Translations under genes and position numbers: made by a program
Notes under the pieces: generated by a model
Told to the model about the DNA's origin: nothing
Databases searched by the model: none
What the model saw: the letters and a program-made list of their open reading frames with translations, nothing else
Source of the DNA: Xiphophorus maculatus
Taxonomy: Eukaryota > Chordata > Actinopteri > Cyprinodontiformes > Poeciliidae
NCBI RefSeq assembly: GCF_002775205.1
Contig: NC_036443.1
Location: 11,461,698-11,525,697, forward strand
Direction: 5' to 3'
Length of the DNA: 64,000 bases
Shown: positions 23,651-35,200 of the stretch, one piece after another
How positions within the stretch are numbered: position 1 is the first letter of the stretch
Layout: every line of letters starts with the position of its first letter

Positions 23651-24399
23651 CTCCGCCACACCCCCTTTATTTATTTACTGTTTGCAGGCTCTCCACTCCA
23701 AAATGTCCAAGGAGAACGCCCATTTCCTCTGTGGAGAACAGAGTTCCCTTCTGCTCCGCCTCGGCATCGGTCAGTGCATCATCATGCAAAAAGGTCTCAG
23801 ATGAGACCCACCCATCAGCAGCGGAGGCATGTGAAACCACATGAAACTAACGCCTCTCTGTAAACAGTCTACTAGAAGTGCACTCTTACATAGTGAGTGT
23901 TTCACATTTCTTTTTCCATTCATCACATGCAACATATAGCTGTGACATTGTTCACATTTTTGCGTTTCTCAGAGTATTTAAGTCTCCCAAATTACTGGTA
24001 ATTCATGGAACAGTATAAAGAAGCTAAACACAATATAAACGTGTCTAGAAGTTCCTTGATGTGGTTTGTCAAATATTTCAGCTTACTCTGGGTGCAGATC
24101 ATTTTGTTGATTTTTACATTTCTTGTCTTGTAATGTCTTGTACCTTCAGCATAAAAATGTTAACCATCTCCTTCTAAAAAGGAAGTCAAAGATGTAGTTG
24201 ATCTTTGGTGCTTTAGGTTCAGAACTTGCACCTAGCACAATGAAGTCAGGTTAGTCATGATAAGACCAAAACATTAAAAAGAACACATAAAAAAAAATCT
24301 ATTTACACATCCTTATGAACACAGATATTTACATTCACTGTATGAAAGACAAAAATATTTTTTTCCGCCTCACTATTTGACAATGCATAGGACCAGACT

Positions 24400-24560
24400 T
24401 TGCCTTATTTGGGCAAGTTAAGCAAACTATTTCTTTTTTACAAAATAATGAGAGACATAATATTTCAGATAATTGCTTAAACTTTCGTTCAGTTCAGAAG
24501 TTTACATAGATTTTAAACCTTGGTCGGCAATGAAGTTTAAGTAGCTTGGTGTCACTGTAC
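24400..24560. mobile_element. Possible Tc1-type terminal fragment
   Basis: The word CAGTTCAGAAGTTTACATA resembles the terminal inverted repeat of salmonid/zebrafish Tc1-like elements. Related words (TATTTACATACACC) occur at 33959-33972. No transposase is seen. The surrounding 23660-24890 is otherwise AT-rich intergenic DNA without recognisable features. Confidence 0.4.
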
Positions 24561-24629
24561 ATTAAAAGACCAATTTATTTCCACACTTTGATGTCTGAGG
24601 TGCAGGTTCAATTGTTCCAAATAACGTTC

Positions 24630-24666
24630 TTTAGTTTAGTTTAGTTTAGTTTAGTTTAGTTTAGTT
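24630..24666. repeat. (TTTAG)n microsatellite
   Basis: About seven perfect copies of the pentamer TTTAG stand in tandem between emp3 and ccdc30. Confidence 0.85.
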
Positions 24667-24895
24667 CTTTAGTCTTTAAAACATCAGAATTCGCACAATT
24701 TTATCTTTGTCTATCTGATAATGTCATTTTGAAATATTGAATCAGATACTTTGATTCTCACCAAAATACTTTTGTACTGTTATTTGAAACATTTCTTGGA
24801 TGGCTACTATCTACTTTAACTGGACTAGAAACATAAAAATATTTTTAAAAGTTGTATCTGGGTGTCGTTACAGTTTATTTATTTTATTTATTTTT

Positions 24896-25063
24896 ATTTT
24901 TTCCCGGCTGTAGTGGCCTTTATTTGACAATGATCAGACAGGAAAGCGGTTCGTGAGAGAAAGAGGGAAAGACATGCGACAAATGTCGACAGGCCTGTGA
25001 CAGCCGCGTCGACTACTCCATATATGGGTCACGCGATTTACTCTTCCGCCATCGCCGCGCCCT
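24896..25063 (-). mobile_element. tRNA-derived SINE, copy 1
   Basis: On the - strand the copy shows GACCCATATATGGAGTAGTCGAC, then GACATTTGTCGCATGTCTT and a pyrimidine-rich CTTTCCCTCTTTCTC. The same order of blocks occurs in the copies at 31317, 39139 and 58742. The internal promoter B box is degenerate here. It lies about 200 bases upstream of the ccdc30 first exon and may influence that promoter. Confidence 0.7.
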
Positions 25064-25254
25064 TCAGAACTGTTTTGTCGCCATCTAGTGTTTACATTCA
25101 TGAGCTACGGAGATAGCGAGGTGAATTATTACTAAAGACATTAAATAAAATCTGAATTTGACAGCGCTCATGTCAAGACACAATATAGGTTGAATAGCTT
25201 TGTCAAAGTGTGTCTGATTTTAGCGTATTACCTATGTCTAACGGTTGGTGAACT

Positions 25255-25360
25255 CTCCCCTCCATCTTGGTACGGTCCGTTGCCTAGGTGCTAGTAGAAG
25301 CTAGTGTAGTCCGCCATGCCTGTCCAAGGCGCTGGGTTTTCTCATCCCCGTTAGCCCGAG
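25255..25360 (+). promoter_or_regulatory. Promoter and non-coding first exon of ccdc30 (putative)
   Basis: A good donor CCCGAG|GTGAGT ends at 25360, and the next usable acceptor (26191-26195) opens the exon with the start codon. The segment is richer in CpG than its surroundings. It holds a YY1-like CCATCTTGG at 25262-25270 and a GTTGCC X-box half-site at 25279-25284, whose second half is degenerate. The start site is not determined. Confidence 0.5.
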
Positions 25361-26203
25361 GTGAGTAAAACGTAAACTATGGTCTGCTGTATGACTTCCC
25401 GGAGCACAGAACCAGACAGTTTCGTGGATAAAATTCGCCAGTAATAACATTTAAACTTTAATCAGTAGCCAACAACCAGCCTCTGGAATAAGCTGCGGGA
25501 CCGTTAGCGCCAGCGCTATCTTTGTATGCAGCCTAATAACTTCGGTAACTTTACTACCACGGCGTTCTAGTGTAAAAACCCGCTCATTCGTGCAATGTCA
25601 CACGAACCGATTCTTGGTTATGCTTCAATACGCAGCCAGTCTTTCTAAAAAGCTCGGAAGACGCTGTGCTTCTACTGAAAACATAGTTTGCTCCTCCTTC
25701 GGTGTCAGACATTTTGAGAAGAAAGCCATAACAACCGAAGGATCTTTCAGAACTGAGGTATTTCAGCTTTCTCTTAGAAACTATTGATCACTTTCCAAAC
25801 AAAACATACACAATGTTTTCCTGCTAGAAATTCAATTTAAACTTGCACTTGCAAGCTGCTTGAGCTGTAATCGTTGCTATTTATATCAAAAGCTTAATGA
25901 TAAGAGAAGCAGATCATACATAGATGATCAGGCTGAAGTTTTGCATAGCTTCAGGTGATACAGTGTAGTCAGCTGTCAAACTGCAGCTGAAGTAGGCAGT
26001 GCCTGAGGTTGTTACTACAGGTTTTGTCACGACTTAGCCAAATGGTTCTGAGAAATGTTATCTTTTACAGAGCTGCTAGTACTCATGGATTACAGCGACA
26101 ATGGGACTGATGGGGCTTGAGGTCCTGCTCTTCATTGCCACAAAATGGGACACCACGTAGGAACAGCTGCAGCTTAAAATAAGTATTTTTCTCAGCTGAG
26201 GAA

Positions 26204-29200
26204 ATGGCTTCACCAAAGTCAATGTTGATGGATCATGGAGAGGTAACTTTGCTTCTGACAGATAAAGGTTACATTCTCTATAAAGTGTTGCTCTTCTGTG
26301 GAAACCCTTTCTCTCTGCAGAGTGACATCACGTTAAAAGCTTTTCTAATCTACATTTTCTTCCCCATTGGCTAGTGTATTTGCTGGCAGTTTTTCTTCAG
26401 TATAGTTTGAACGTGTTGCACATAGAAGAAAGAAAAATGTCAATTTTTGTCATACAATCTCGATGGAAGGAACGCAACTTGCATCAGCACCTAACATTTG
26501 TCAGCATTAGAAGGGCGCTCTCAATTTGCAGTCTTTCAGCCATTTGTTCCAGATGAACATAGACCAGCTGGTGGCATGTGAGACTCGATACTTCGCCTGT
26601 GACAATGTGGTGCGTGTTGTTGGAGCTGTAACAACTCCTTTAGCATTCCAAATACTGCACGGCTTCCGCTCAAGTTACCAAATTCTGGAACAGGTGTTTG
26701 GCGCCGAGTTCCCATCGTCGTAGTTTGAGCATGCAAAAAGATCGGTTTTGCTGAGCAAGTTTCTTCATGCAAATTGTGGTTTAGCAAGTCATAATACATG
26801 GTTTTGATCTCTTGCGTGTTAATAAATCATTTATTTTCCTCCTCTTTCTCTTTAGTTCTTGACGGAGCTGGACCAGGTTACCAAGAGGCTTCAGGACGAC
26901 GGCTTGCCTCCAGAGGCCGGAGCGGAGGAGCGGCAGCAGCATCTATGGCGGCAGCTGCTCAACGCCGAGGCAAAGCTTCAGTCAGTCTCAAAGGAGCTGC
27001 AGGCCTTACGTACGCAGCAGGCCATTGAAATGAAGGAGGTGAAGTAGTCCAGGGTTGCCTTTGTTTACCAGCTGTAGCAAACTTCATATTAGGTTTAGTG
27101 GATTGCTGGTTTTACTTGAATTAGTTTAAGAATTGTATTTTGCTTGACTCAGGTGGAGAGCTACGTAGCTCACATTCGAGCGCTGCTGGAAGAGCGCGAG
27201 TGTCTGACTGCAGAGTATGAGAGAGACAATGAAGACTTGCGACATGAGCTTCACCAAATCAAACATCAACAAGGTGATCTCAATAAAGCTGTTACTGTCT
27301 ATAGTTTTTGCATTCATACAGCATCCTCATTATTTATTGGCATCCCTGTTAAGGATGTGTAGAAACTTTAGAGCATTTTAATCAGTCACTTCGATCCTTA
27401 CGCTGAAAAATGCAATATTTCCAGAAATAAAATATGTTTCTGTTCTGCCAGGATAAACATAAATGTGAGGATTTGCTAAACTTTAACTAAAACTGGTGCT
27501 TTAATTTTAATGACTAACACTCCAGGTCAACAAAGGGTGATTATGTGGATAAGAATCTCATGCTCACTGTTATGCTATGCTATCCAGTACAGTAAAGATC
27601 ACTTATTAGCTCTTTGAAATAGTTGGACATTTTAAACAATCATCTGGCGACCACATCTTAAACAACTTCAAAGAACATCTATAAATTTATTCTCCCTCAG
27701 TGAAACATTTCCTCGTGTTTATGCTAATTGCAGTGCGTTATTTCAGTGAAGTGTCGTTTTTCAGTAAGACGCGAAGGAGTCATTGTTTCTTTTTAGAGAT
27801 CCAGAGCAAGGAGATGGCGGAGATGTTGTCACAGGAAGACCTGGGGGAGATCGGCTTGAGTAGCCCCAGTGAGCAGGTGGCTTATCTACTGGTGGAGAGG
27901 GCCACTCTGCTGGAAAGGCTGGAGGCTGCCGAGGGGAAGCTGGAAAGTCATACCCTCGCCGTTACCAACAGCGACCATGGGGTGAGAGTCTAACAGAGAA
28001 GTTATATTTGAAGTGGTACCACTAACATTGATAATTACTACAGCGTGTCAAGGAATAGATTGGAAAGCTGATCCAGGGAGTTTTGCCTGTATCAACAAAC
28101 ATAATCTCAATTCTAAAATATAAATATATATCAGTGTAACATGTAGCTGCCTCATTCACATGCAGTTTCCATCTGTGTGCATCATTTTAACAGGAGCACA
28201 TCCAAATAAAGGGAGAGAGTCTCAGGCAGCAGAGGGAGGACATGAGCAAGACCATAGATCACATGACGAAGGTGAGGTCATCTTAAGTTCTTCCTTAAAG
28301 TCTGGAGGAAAGAATAGTCCATTTATTTATGTTTTTCAGTGAATGCGCAGAAGAGTTCGATCACCATGTGGACATTGGCTTTTTGTTTCGTCAGCAGTGT
28401 TCATCCCAGAGTCCGTGGAAGAAGCTGTTTGGCCTGCGCAGGTCTGCTCAGAGCAAACACAATATGAGCCCTGTAGGTTTCTACTTCACAGCTCATACTA
28501 ATCCTTCTAACTAACGCTGGTGTTGTGACGAAGGCCGACAGGAGGGCCGACACTGGGGTGTTTAACAGAGATTTGTTTTTAAAATATTTCGCACAAGCGT
28601 TTGGACGTGTTTTGATATTATCCGCATGAATGCTGTGAAGCATACCACCTGATGCGGTTTGGTTGTCCAAAGATTAGGAACTAAACTTCCTCGTCCACAT
28701 GAAACCCGACTCATTGCGGGACGGCTCTACGCTGCATGTTACAGCGCTTTGCAAAAGTATTCATGAATTATCTACATTGTCTTACATTACAACTAGGGCT
28801 CTGTAATTTTTGGAAGCTAAATGTTTTGATATTATTATGTTTGCTATGACTGAGCCACATTTTCCTTACTACTGTCTTTCTTTTCCATCATCATCATGCC
28901 CTTTTTCTGAGCTTCAGGTTCTTCATCACTCAATAGTTAAGGACAGCGATAGTCAAAAGCAAAATTTTACTTCATTGCAATTAAATTAGAATAGCCTAAC
29001 AAATATTGCAACCAATTAGTAATTTCTAATTGCAACTTTGCACATGTTGATTTTACAGTGATTATTACTATTTGATATATTGTGCAACTCTAATTACGAA
29101 AACAAAATTTGAATAGATTTATGCAACAAATTGAGAAAAAATAGCACTTACGATATAAATAAAGCCTCATATTCCTTCCACTTCACAATTATGTTTTACT

Positions 29201-32200
29201 TTGTTTTGATTTGTCATATAATATCCAAATAAATATGTAGTAGTTTGTGGTTGTTATGTGACAAAATATGTAAAGGTTTAACAGCATGAATGCTTTTGCA
29301 AGGCATTGGATGTCCCTGTGCCAGCTTTGCATTTTGTCTTTCTTTCTAATATGGTTCTCAAATGAAAAAAAGAAAAAAAAAACATTAACAGTATTTTAAT
29401 TTTATCACAAACCCACTGATAGCAAGGAAACCTTTTTGGTCCTCTGAGCAGGAGAATGCTGAATCGACTACCTCCCCTTGCTCGCTACAGGTCTGCAGTG
29501 ATAACGGATCTCAGACTGAAAGTGCATGATTCTCACAGCTGCATGCTATGTCTCCGGTCTAACTACCAGTCCACTTTCTTGCTGTTCTCCTTCCACACTG
29601 GCCGTCCTAAACTTGATCATTTTGCGACAGGCCCACAGCGAGGAGATCACCAGGGAGCGAACTGAGCGGCAGCGGCTGGAGCGGGACCTGGAGGAGGCGT
29701 CCAGGAGGCTGGCCATGGCTCACCAAGACATTCGCAGACTCAACAGTGAGCTTGATGCGGCTAAGAACAACAACCAAGACCCATGTGGTATGTCGAAGAC
29801 ACATTCACTCAGTAATCACAAATGTATTTTTAGTTTTCAGAATTATTGTCACACGGAACCAGAAGCTGCACAACTTTGTGCTTCCCACCTTTTAAGGTGC
29901 ATGCATTTGTGTGTATTTTTTTTTTAATTTAAATTTGTATTTCTTATATATATTTTTGGCAGCATGCAACAATAATATCGGAAAAACATTCTTAGTAAGC
30001 TTCTAAGTAATGTGGATGTTCTTCCAATTGTAGGATCTGAGCTTGAGGGGACAGTCCAGGAAGTTGAGTACCTGAGGAAGGAAGTGGACAAAATAAAACA
30101 CAATGGTGAGACGGCATGGCGTGAATGAACTTTATTTGACCTTTTGGAAAATTTAGCAGAGAGAAGTGGTGAAAGTTTTATCCACCAAAAAAATTCTACT
30201 CCAAAAATCGTGGGTGTTCACTGTTTGCAGATTACCTGTATAGTAATGCGTAATATAAAACAGTATTAAAGCTTTATTAATCTATGCTGCACTGAGACTA
30301 TGTTTTTATGTTATGTTGTTGTACAGTGGAAGTTGTGATGGCTTTCACAGTAGCACAGCCTGGCACTGTTGCCTTGCAAGAAGGACCAGGGTTTGAATCC
30401 TGGCCTCAGCTCTTTTTTAAAATGATCACAGGCAGAAAATTGGCTGGGTTTTGAGCTCACCCCCCCGTGGCCTTTTAAAGAACTGCAGCTTGGCTTTTAA
30501 AATGGGAAAGCAAAACTTCCAAAGTGAAAAACATCAACAATCATTTTGCAGATATGATGAAGCTGCAGCGAGCCAAAGAGCAAAATGACAGACTGGATGC
30601 AGAGAACAGAGCTCTCAGGGAAAGAGTACATGTCATTGAGTCTGAGAAGAAAGATCTTATGGATCAGGTAAATATGAAGAGTGTTTTTTCCCATTTCTAT
30701 AAATGAAAATGCAAAGAGGCCTCCTGTAGTTAAGTTTTTTTTTGTTTTGTTTTTGTCCAGGTGACAAAACCTAATACAGAAAAAGAAGACTTGAAGAACA
30801 AAGGTACTGAATCTGAAAACTGTCTCTCTGCTGTGTCAGCCCAAGAGAAGGATCAGATTCATAAACGGTAACGATATAAACTCATGGAAAACGACAACAT
30901 TTCCTTCTTCAAGGCTCAAATAGGCCTTTGTCGCCATTATTCCCCGTTAGGTGTCAGGAAGCGGTGGAAGACGGACTTATGCAGGCGAGAGAGCTGCAGC
31001 GGCAACTCCAGAGGCTACGCAAGGAGCAGGAGGAGCTGGAGGAGAGGAATGAGGAGCTGGAGGCCCTGCTGGGGGAGACCCAGAACTCCAGCAAGGAGGA
31101 GAGGCATCGCCATGAGGGAGAGGTGGAGGGGCTGCACAGAAGAGTACGGGGAAAGAGCTGGATTCGTCTGTAACAGCATTTAATATTTAACAGAAAGAAA
31201 TAAATGATTAATTGGATTAATTGAGAAGGATCAATTATCGAAGTAGTCGTCAGCTAATTTAGTAATCGATTAATTGTTAACTGACGTGTACAGAACAAAG
31301 ATAAAAGGCCATTTGCTGGGCGTGCCGTAGTGGTTAGCGCGACCCATATTTGGAGGCCTTGAGTCCTCGACGCGGCCGTCGCGGGTTCGACTCCCGGACC
31401 CGGCGACATTTGCCGCATGTCTTCCCTCCTCTCCTTCCCCATTCCTGTCAGCCTACTTTTGTAAAAAGGGACACTAGAGTCCACAAAAAGACCCCCTGGA
31501 GGGGTACAAAAAAAGGCCATTTGTTGAAAAAGCTACATATTCAGAGCGGTATTTTAGCCAAAACTGTACAAAAAAAGTAAATATACATATATATTTTTTG
31601 CATTTAAGATGAAAACATTTTGTAAATATGTTTTACTCAAAGTTCCTGAAGTAGTTTTAGCATTGCTAAATTAACTAAAGGAATTCCATGGTGTTGTTGC
31701 ATTTTAAGCAATAACATGTTCATTTTCTTATTTAAAAACTCACTGAATTTTTTGTTGATTTTCATCTTTTAGTGTATCTCTAATTTGCATAAACCAGAGT
31801 TAAGGGGTTAAATGAAAACTCTGCACAATGTGCCAGTTTTTTTATTCGACTGATTGATAAGTAAGATCATTAGTTGGAGCCTTAAAAAGAAATGATGCAT
31901 TTAATTACTTTACTATCAGATTTATATGTGATGTATTTTAGGAAAAGTAGTTGGTGACGTTAAAATAAATGAAAGCTTGAAGGGGAAATAAATATGTCCC
32001 ACTAAAACCCTCTAATCTCTGAATTTAACCATGTAGATTAGAAACCTGGAGGCGGAGCTGAGAAAGCACGACGCTCAGGAAAAAGCGCCAAAAAATGGCG
32101 ACGAGGTGAAGGCCAGCGAGTCCTACCTGCACGTCGTAAGAATTTACTTTTCTTATTATGCAGTGACACAGCAGACTACCTCAAAGTTGGTGACAAACTG

Positions 32201-35200
32201 GGGTTGTGATATTTTTGGACGTTAAACATCGACCAATCAGACATGCACATTGATCTCCCCTGTGTATAAAGCACCTGAGGGACAGCTCCCAGGAGAGAAT
32301 GTCCCTGCTGGAGGCCCGACTGACTGAGGAGAAGGAGTGGAGGAAACAGCTGGAGTTGGATCTTACTGCTGCTCAGGCTGCCCTCAAGAAAGATAAAGAG
32401 GTAAAGATCTCACACATGCCGTCTGCGAGACCAAACAGTCACTCAACAGCTGCATAACTTTCTGAAAATCAGCTCATAAGTAAAAAAAAAATGTTATATT
32501 GCATTTGGTACTAGGCTGTTTAAGGTTACTAATAGGAACTTCTGTCTTACCTACAGATATGAACAAATCTTTTTCCAACTGCCTTTTGCAAATCAGCTCG
32601 GTTTTTATTTCTCCGTTTTTTTCCCCCCACGCTACAGGCTTTGCAGATAGGCGAGCGAGAGCTGAAGAAACTGAGACTCGAGGTCAGCGGTCTTCAGACC
32701 GAATGCCAGCAGGGGAAAACGCTCATCAAAAGTCTGACCCAGGTCAAGGGAGAGAAGGCCGTTCTAGAAGAAAAGGTTCGCTCGCTGCCTGGGTTTGAAA
32801 TGGAAATAAAAAGGACTCCGGTTTTGCTTAAATGCCTTAATAGATTCCTTTGACATTTCCTAGTTCTGTTAACTTACTCTTTCATTTTATAGACCAACAT
32901 AAAGTAGCACATCATTGTGAAGTAGAAAATTGTTTAGATTGTTTTTTTTTACCATTAAGATCTGTATAAAATTGTAATGTTCATTTTTATTCATTTAACC
33001 TGAGTCATTATTTTGCAAGTCTTGCATTTGGGGCTTTCCACATCAGGAAACTAAAACCTTTTACCCGTTCTTTGTTGCATTTAAGTTGAAATGCATAAAG
33101 TGTGTGGCGTGATTATTTTACATGGTCGTTTACGTGAGTGAGAGTTTACGGTGCGTCTCATCTTGATATTTCTGGCCCTTTCAGGTGGCCCAGATGGAGC
33201 GCGCCCACAGCAGACTCCAGAGTCAGCTGGAGCGCTGCAAGGACAGTAACCAGACTCAGGGAAAAATGATGGGAAACAGACTCCAGGCTGATCAGACGCA
33301 GAAGCAGGTCGACAGCCTTAACGTCGAGCTCAGCAGCCTGCAGTCTTCACATGACAGTCTGAGGTAGGAAGCTCAAGAATACATACGTCATCAGCTCGTA
33401 ACTGTATGGTACAACTGAAGCATTTGAATTGAAAATAGCTGTGTCTGGGCAGGAGCTATAGCCCTGCTGCAAATAGTACCTTAATCAATTTTTTTTCATA
33501 GCCAGCGGAGAGATAAGAGGTGATATTGGCGCTTACTTGGTTTGCATACATATGCATATTTTTCAGGGAGGAGATGACCTCTGAACGCCAGAAGACGGCT
33601 GAGCTCCAGGCGGAGCTGAGCGGCGCGGTTCATCTGAAGCTCGAGGCTGAAGGGAAAAGAGAGAGAGTGGAGTTGGAGGTCCAGCGGCTCAATAAGCAGC
33701 TTCAGTGGCATCAAGAGCAGCTGACCTCTGCAAAGGAGGCACTTCGTCGCAGCCAGAAGGCCGAAATGGACACAGCCAGCGCAGGATCTGGGTCTGATTC
33801 GGTAGAGAAAGTAAAGGTTGGAGGTTTGGATCAGGTAATTCAGTTTGCAGCTGTAAATCTTCTTACATCGTCTAAATGTAGAGAAGATCGGCTTCACTGC
33901 TTAGTAAATCAAGTCGAGAAGAAAACACATTTCCTCTTCAGGTTTTTCATTGAAATCAAATATTTACATACACCCTTTACTCCTTAAAACATTTTAGAAA
34001 AGCCCAGATAATAAATGACTTCTACACTTAGGATTATGTTAGTTAATTTACAACATTTGAGTTAAATTATATACCTATTCGTGTATTTTAAGCGAGTCTC
34101 AGATAAACTGCTTTCTTGGGGTACAAATGGGTTTTTACAAATTTGTTACTAAGTACTTTAAGGTCAACAAGCCTGACTCGGTTACACCAGCTCTGTCAGG
34201 AGGAATGGGCCAATATTCCAGCAAGCTACATTGAGAAGCTTGTAGAGGGATACCTCAAATGTCTTGACTCAAATCAAAACAGTTCTACCAAATACTTAGG
34301 ATATGTTTGCAGACTTCTTATTTTAAAGAATGTCATTCTTTCATTCAGAAAATATAAATATTTTTGGTAATCTCTGCTGACCTTAAACAAGTCATGTTTA
34401 GTCTGATTTATCGTGAGAAAATATTTTTGTTTTGCCTTTTTATGAAGGGTGCGTAAATATCTTGTTTCAGCTGCATCTATGTCTCTCCGTTTTATGTTGG
34501 TAGCTTTCATCTTTGAAGAAGGAAATAAACGACCTGGAGGATAAGCTGGAGGAGGAGCGGCAGCTGGCCTCTCAGCACCAAATGGCTCTTCAGGCTCAGA
34601 TTAGTGAAGCCCAGGCACATATTAAGGTACACATGCTCACAACATGCGTACCTCCACATTATATCCTATATAATATGGATATATCCTATATATCCTATAT
34701 ATTGCATCATATATCATTTTGTATTTCTGTAGTTGGAGCTTGACAAAAAAAATAAATCAATGAATGTTCGTAAAGATCGGCACAAATCGGCTGACGCACT
34801 TTTCTTTTCCAGGCATTTACTGACCTATGGAGATCAGCACTCAAACATCTTACTTGGATGAAAAGTGGCTTAGAGAAAACCAGTAGCATCTAACAAAAAG
34901 TCCCTCAGCAATGATCAATTTAAAAAATGTTAATGATTCCAAAAAATTAAAGAGACAACAAATTTTTGGTGTAACACTGATTGTAAATATAAAGGCCACT
35001 ATAACCGACAAAACCTTTAAAAAATATCGACTGGTTGAATTATTCATAAGTTTATTTTAGCTTACGGCCTCTGCATCTGTTTAACTTTTTGGATCTTTCT
35101 AACTCAAAATTTTATTTATTTTTTTCCCCATCTTAAGTTGCAAGACTCGGTGCTGGGCCAGAAGGCGGAGGAGGCGAAACAGATGAAGCAAGACGTGCAG

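Noticed and set aside
25590-25787. 65-codon + strand ORF between ccdc30 exon 1 and the ATG exon
   Set aside because: No acceptor or donor in the right frame and no family match; treated as intron.
31350-31400. tRNA gene
   Set aside because: The B box is good, but the sequence lacks a tRNA cloverleaf and continues into a shared SINE body found at four other places.
34116-34370. 84-codon ORF in a ccdc30 intron
   Set aside because: It matches the end of a Tc1-like transposon, not ccdc30, and has no usable splice sites.
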